Program-made: the position numbers and the translations under genes | Notes under the pieces: model-generated | What the model was told of the DNA's origin: nothing | The model's database searches: none | Seen by the model: the letters and a program-made list of their open reading frames with translations, nothing else | Shown here: one piece after another, positions 39,174-41,673 of the stretch | Layout: each line of letters begins with the position of its first letter | Numbering within the stretch: the first letter of the stretch is position 1 | Assembly: GCA_942491975.1 (NCBI GenBank) | Contig: CALOCY010000001.1 | Coordinates: 1 to 41,673, forward strand | DNA from: CALOCY01 sp942491975 | Lineage (GTDB): Bacteria; Bacteroidota; Bacteroidia; Bacteroidales; Prolixibacteraceae | DNA length: 41,673 nt | Direction of reading: 5' to 3'

Positions 39174-39403
39174 TGCGCAGAGAGGTTAAATTGTTTGATG
39201 AGATTAATAAGAAATATACCAAGCCTGGCGCTCTTTTGCGTGGTGTGCGCATTCGTGAATGTTTGACGCAAAAGCAACTTGCGAAAAAATTGCATGTCAC
39301 TCAATCTTATGTTTCTCAAATTGAACTAGGCAAGCGCAATATCAGCAAAGATGTCGCAGATCGAGCCGCCAAATTATTTGATTTCATTCTGGAGTGTGAG
39401 TGA
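39173..39403 (+). CDS. XRE-family HTH regulator
   Basis: The 76-residue protein has a helix-turn-helix at residues about 21-58: LRGVRIRECLTQKQLAKKLHVTQSYVSQIELGKRNIS, the standard Cro/C1-type pattern with TQ before the recognition helix. It lies between two cassette copies. It probably binds an operator in the phage; the tandem AATCTGTTAC repeat or the TGGGTAC sites are candidates, without evidence. Confidence 0.85.
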   Translation: MRREVKLFDEINKKYTKPGALLRGVRIRECLTQKQLAKKLHVTQSYVSQIELGKRNISKDVADRAAKLFDFILECE

Positions 39404-39720
39404 TGAAAAGTGAAAACAACGTATTTAAAGATATAGGGTTTAGTGATGATGAATCCAACGTCTTACTTGAAAAGTCACGCATGATGAACGATATAGATTG
39501 TTACGCCCATATCAATAGGATGACGATTCACTCCGCAAAGATTTTTTTTGGCGTTGATGCGAGTGTTATTCTTGCTATATCACAAGGTGAGATTCATAAG
39601 CTCAAACACAAGGATTTAGTCCAAATGATTAGTAGAATTAAAGACTCCAAGCTAAAAAATGGACTCGACGATGCTGCTCATGGCAGGGTTACAACACGGA
39701 GCATCAGCAATGAAACATAA
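39403..39720 (+). CDS. HigA2-like (HTH_37) regulator or antitoxin-like protein
   Basis: 105 residues from ATG 39403 (MKSENNVFKDIGFSDDES). NVFKDIGFSDDES...LLEKSRMMNDI followed by a degenerate HTH and GEIHKLKHKDLVQMI match the HTH_37 family, which includes HigA-type antitoxins. The usual LTQ..AA..LGV segment is replaced by MTIHSAKIFFGV, so recognition may be altered. No adjacent toxin identified; it may be a plain regulator. Confidence 0.65.
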   Translation: MKSENNVFKDIGFSDDESNVLLEKSRMMNDIDCYAHINRMTIHSAKIFFGVDASVILAISQGEIHKLKHKDLVQMISRIKDSKLKNGLDDAAHGRVTTRSISNET

Positions 39721-39823
39721 CATTCTTATGATGGTGATCATCGTGCTTATGATATGCAATGTATCTTTTCTTAGTTGCTCTACTTATCATATGAAACAAC
39801 GTGTTGTTCTCGAAACCCATTGA
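39710..39823 (+). CDS. Small putative lipoprotein
   Basis: The 37-residue frame (MKHNILMMVIIVLMICNVSFLSC) overlaps the previous stop by 11 bases. A Lys/His start, hydrophobic core and SFLSC match a short lipoprotein signal with Cys23, though the lipobox is not perfect. Only 14 residues remain after the Cys. It converges with the leftward membrane gene and overlaps it by 44 bases. It could be an exclusion or spanin-like lipoprotein, which is speculation. Confidence 0.4.
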   Translation: MKHNILMMVIIVLMICNVSFLSCSTYHMKQRVVLETH

Positions 39824-40178
39824 TTTCATGGGCAGCATACGCGTTTATATTCTTCCATGACGCCCCTAGAATTATCGATATTGTAGGAACCAATACCCAG
39901 AGTGCTTTTTGTATGAATGGAATCGTGAAGTTCTTGTTGATGTCGCGCCTTCGCTTTTGATATTCCTCAACGTCTCGAACGCGTGCGTCAATATCTTTAC
40001 AGTGCTGTTTGATCTTTTTTATATCATGCTGCTTGATCGTTTTTATGTCTTCCTCAATCCTTGGCAGAAGATAGAGCTTTTTAGCTGCCTCCTCGCTCTT
40101 TTCAGATAGTAGTCGGATTGATGCGATGCACTCTTCAATTCGGCTTAATATCAACTGATTGAACGCATCATGCTCCAT
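39780..40178 (-). CDS. Coiled-coil, C-terminally membrane-anchored protein (lysis candidate)
   Basis: 132 residues from ATG 40178, with GGAGG eight bases upstream; an earlier TTG at 40199 is unlikely. Residues about 10-75 are coiled coil (RIEECIASIRLLSEKSEEAAKKL), followed by a membrane segment (FIQKALWVLVPTISIILGASW). This is the same general shape as XhlA-like haemolysin/holin accessory proteins. It overlaps the upstream membrane gene by 11 bases. Lysis role is inferred. Confidence 0.55.
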   Translation of the reverse strand: MEHDAFNQLILSRIEECIASIRLLSEKSEEAAKKLYLLPRIEEDIKTIKQHDIKKIKQHCKDIDARVRDVEEYQKRRRDINKNFTIPFIQKALWVLVPTISIILGASWKNINAYAAHEINGFREQHVVSYDK

Positions 40179-40602
40179 TCTTGCTGCCTCCACCGCCAAA
40201 ATACATTGTTAGTATGAGAGAAAGTGCATAAATCATGCACGGTAGCACGACAAGTCCGCGCGCTTGCATATAATGTGTCGTTGTTGATCCCCGAAACATC
40301 CATAATATAAAGCCGTTCGTCTCAACATACGGCGAAACGATTGGGATGCCTGCAACCGCGCAATAGAACAGCCCAAAGCAAAAAAACGATGAAAACATGA
40401 TTGCGATAGTGCGACGTGTGAACATAAAGTGTGTATTCTTCACTTCACGCGCACGCTGCACATCGTCTAACTGTAGCTTTTCACGCGCAAGCTTGTACTT
40501 TAAGCTATTATCCTGCCAATTTTTGATCAGTTGGAAAATCTGCCCCTGAATGCCGCCCCCGACAGCGGCAGCAAGCGCCGCATCAACACCCATGATGGCC
40601 AT
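40168..40602 (-). CDS. Membrane protein, holin candidate
   Basis: The 144-residue protein has an amphipathic, Gly/Ala-rich N-terminus, a charged helix (LKYKLAREKLQLDDVQRAREVKN) and two membrane spans near residues 65-85 and 113-135, ending in GGGGSKNGA. Together with the coiled-coil membrane protein downstream and fibre genes upstream, this is a typical place for lysis genes. The ATG overlaps the upstream TAA (TAATG). No endolysin was found nearby. Confidence 0.5.
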   Translation of the reverse strand: MAIMGVDAALAAAVGGGIQGQIFQLIKNWQDNSLKYKLAREKLQLDDVQRAREVKNTHFMFTRRTIAIMFSSFFCFGLFYCAVAGIPIVSPYVETNGFILWMFRGSTTTHYMQARGLVVLPCMIYALSLILTMYFGGGGSKNGA

Positions 40603-40760
40603 TATTCTTCAGCGCTGATTGAGTCTTTTTCTTTCAAACTCATCAGCGCTGTATGAATGCCCGACACCAATGCGCCGTTTATGCTCATGCCAGCTTTCAA
40701 TTCCCCGACAGCTTGAATCACAATTGCAAGCAGCTGTTCATTAATAATATAGTCTTTCAT
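40602..40760 (-). CDS. Small 52-residue protein upstream of the holin candidate
   Basis: A short frame (MKDYIINEQLLAIVIQAVGELKAGM) has AGGAG before its ATG and ends TAATG shared with the next gene. It is amphipathic and helical (LVSGIHTALMSLKEKDSISAEE) with no membrane span. Coupling and full use of the gap support it. Function unknown. Confidence 0.6.
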   Translation of the reverse strand: MKDYIINEQLLAIVIQAVGELKAGMSINGALVSGIHTALMSLKEKDSISAEE

Positions 40761-40769
40761 CTTTTCTCC

Positions 40770-41399
40770 TTAGTCTAATGCTATTGCTGTTAAATTTAAT
40801 GTGTCACAAACCCAGTCATCGCTATTTTGCGTGTTTACCATAATGCCGTTTAAAAACTGATTCGTTGACATCGTTTGTATTGATTTACTTTCAAACTGCC
40901 CAACTGTCAATTCGACTGTGCCAGGAATGCCAGATCCCAAATCTGCTAATCCTGACTTTGATATTCTAAACACACCCGAATTCGGTGGGCTTGTCCCAAT
41001 ATTGAAAACTTTTACACCAAAAACACACGACACTAGATATGTTCTCGTTGCTATCCCCGTGTACTTTAAATTATTCACGGAAAGCTCCCAATCCGCAGTC
41101 GTAGGCCCCTCTTGATAAGCCCCTCCGGATGGCAGTTGATTCTGATTTTGTGTCATTGCCGTTATTGTTGTGTTTCCTTGAAAGAATATGTTTCCATACG
41201 AGGGCGAGCTTACAGCTGGTATTTGTGCCGTGTTGGCGACTTGCACCCAACTCGCACCTCCGTTGCGAGTCAAATCAGTAGCTCCAGTCGTAGTATTGTT
41301 GTATAGAGCGCTTCCAGTGAAACTTGGCAATGCAGATAACGTGTCGCGTTGCGCCTGAGTTCCTGAAGCAATGACAAGAATTGATACTGGTGATGTCAT
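40770..41399 (-). CDS. Small tail-fibre-like protein
   Basis: The 209-residue protein (MTSPVSILVIASGTQAQRDTLS) begins with a short phage-fibre-like domain (SALYNNTTTGATDLTRNGGASWVQVA), then a beta-sandwich (GNIFFQGNTTITAM, LKYTGIATRTYLVS, TLNLTAIALD) similar to a segment of the large fibre gene at the left edge. It follows AGGAGG. It probably caps or adds to the fibre. Confidence 0.65.
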   Translation of the reverse strand: MTSPVSILVIASGTQAQRDTLSALPSFTGSALYNNTTTGATDLTRNGGASWVQVANTAQIPAVSSPSYGNIFFQGNTTITAMTQNQNQLPSGGAYQEGPTTADWELSVNNLKYTGIATRTYLVSCVFGVKVFNIGTSPPNSGVFRISKSGLADLGSGIPGTVELTVGQFESKSIQTMSTNQFLNGIMVNTQNSDDWVCDTLNLTAIALD

Positions 41400-41410
41400 C
41401 TTAAGCCTCC

Positions 41411-41673
41411 TTATTGGGCGTTATAACAAAATGTTAAAGAAAGCCTGTGACTTTGATTTAAATTCTCAAGTGAAGTGCTAAAAGTATTGCGGGCTTCATT
41501 TGTGGATACTAAAGCAACACTGTTTAAGTGTCTTGTGTCTCCATAAATCGTAGTTGGCACTGTGTATTTAAAAATATTTAAATTAGAAGCAACAAGCTCA
41601 AACAGATTGCCAACGCCATAATCACACTTGCACTCTACTTTTATTTCATTGTTAATTGTAGGGTCAAAAGTTT
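41411..41673 (-). CDS. C-terminal fragment of a fibre gene, 5' end cut by window edge
   Basis: An 86-codon open frame runs from the right edge to TAA (41413-41411), with residues TFDPTINNEIKVECKCDYG and a final RLSLTFCYNAQ. The beta-rich composition matches the jelly-roll at the open end of the gene at 1-1964, same strand. It may be the missing C-terminus if the window is circular, needing a one-base change at the join. No start is visible in the window. Confidence 0.6.
   Translation of the reverse strand, partial: TFDPTINNEIKVECKCDYGVGNLFELVASNLNIFKYTVPTTIYGDTRHLNSVALVSTNEARNTFSTSLENLNQSHRLSLTFCYNAQ

Larger units (their letters stand above)
38413..39405 (+). repeat. Four copies of the TGGAGTGTGAGTGATG junction cassette
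   Basis: Copies occur at 38413-38428, 38837-38852 (one base different: TGGAGCGTGAGTGATG), 39160-39175 and 39390-39405. Each holds a ribosome binding site (GGAG) and the following ATG at the same spacing; in three copies it also contains the upstream stop, so the upstream proteins end in ECE. Such shared junctions could be recombination points that let accessory genes be swapped or inserted. Confidence 0.8.

Overview
The window reads as nearly all of a dsDNA tailed-phage genome with a contractile tail (myovirus), AT-rich, infecting a bacterium that is probably Gram-negative. The Gram-negative host is inferred from the Gp138-type membrane-puncturing spike and a predicted lipoprotein. No ribosomal, metabolic or other host gene was found. 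The head and tail genes belong to the DUF1073 portal / DUF2213 protease / DUF2184 capsid / DUF4054 / DUF3383 sheath / DUF3277 tube / Gp138 spike / DUF2612 set known from small proteobacterial myoviruses.

Layout. (1) 1-21757, minus strand: a tightly packed late operon, in transcription order pentapeptide protein, TerS, TerL, portal, Mu F-like protein, protease-scaffold, decoration protein, major capsid, connectors, sheath, tube, tail chaperones with a strong -1 frameshift signal, tape measure, Dit-like protein, baseplate plug, hub, spike, gp25-like wedge, gpJ, DUF2612, and fibres running off the left edge. (2) 21758-22028: a non-coding switch region with a large inverted repeat and a late promoter candidate. 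(3) 22029-26640, minus strand: primase-polymerase/helicase, a possible ssDNA-binding protein and small early genes, with an intrinsic terminator just before the primase gene. (4) 26641-26924: a divergent promoter region with a tandem repeat beside a strong sigma70-like promoter. (5) 26925-39823, plus strand: an early operon with DnaQ-like exonuclease, Rnl2-type RNA ligase, DnaE-like replicase, PD-(D/E)xK nuclease, SNF2-type helicase, then many small accessory genes and two HTH regulators. (6) 39780-41673, minus strand: two membrane proteins (lysis candidates), a small protein and fibre genes cut by the right edge.

How it works together. The phage appears to bring its own replication core: primase plus superfamily-3-like helicase on one strand; DnaE polymerase, separate proofreading exonuclease, nuclease and SNF2 translocase on the other. 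The DnaE N-terminal PHP domain has lost metal ligands, which fits proofreading by the separate DnaQ-like protein. Late genes are probably driven from the switch region near 21.8 kb.

The genes cut by the two edges lie on the same strand and look like two parts of one fibre gene, so the window may be a circular or terminally redundant genome opened inside that gene. No integrase, endolysin or CRISPR array was recognised. Most unusual signals: the complete frameshift element in the tail chaperone gene, a textbook terminator hidden inside the dnaE coding sequence, a tRNA 3'-end-like fragment without an integrase, four gene junctions carrying the same 16-base stop/start cassette, and a 24-base repeat encoding a short repetitive peptide.
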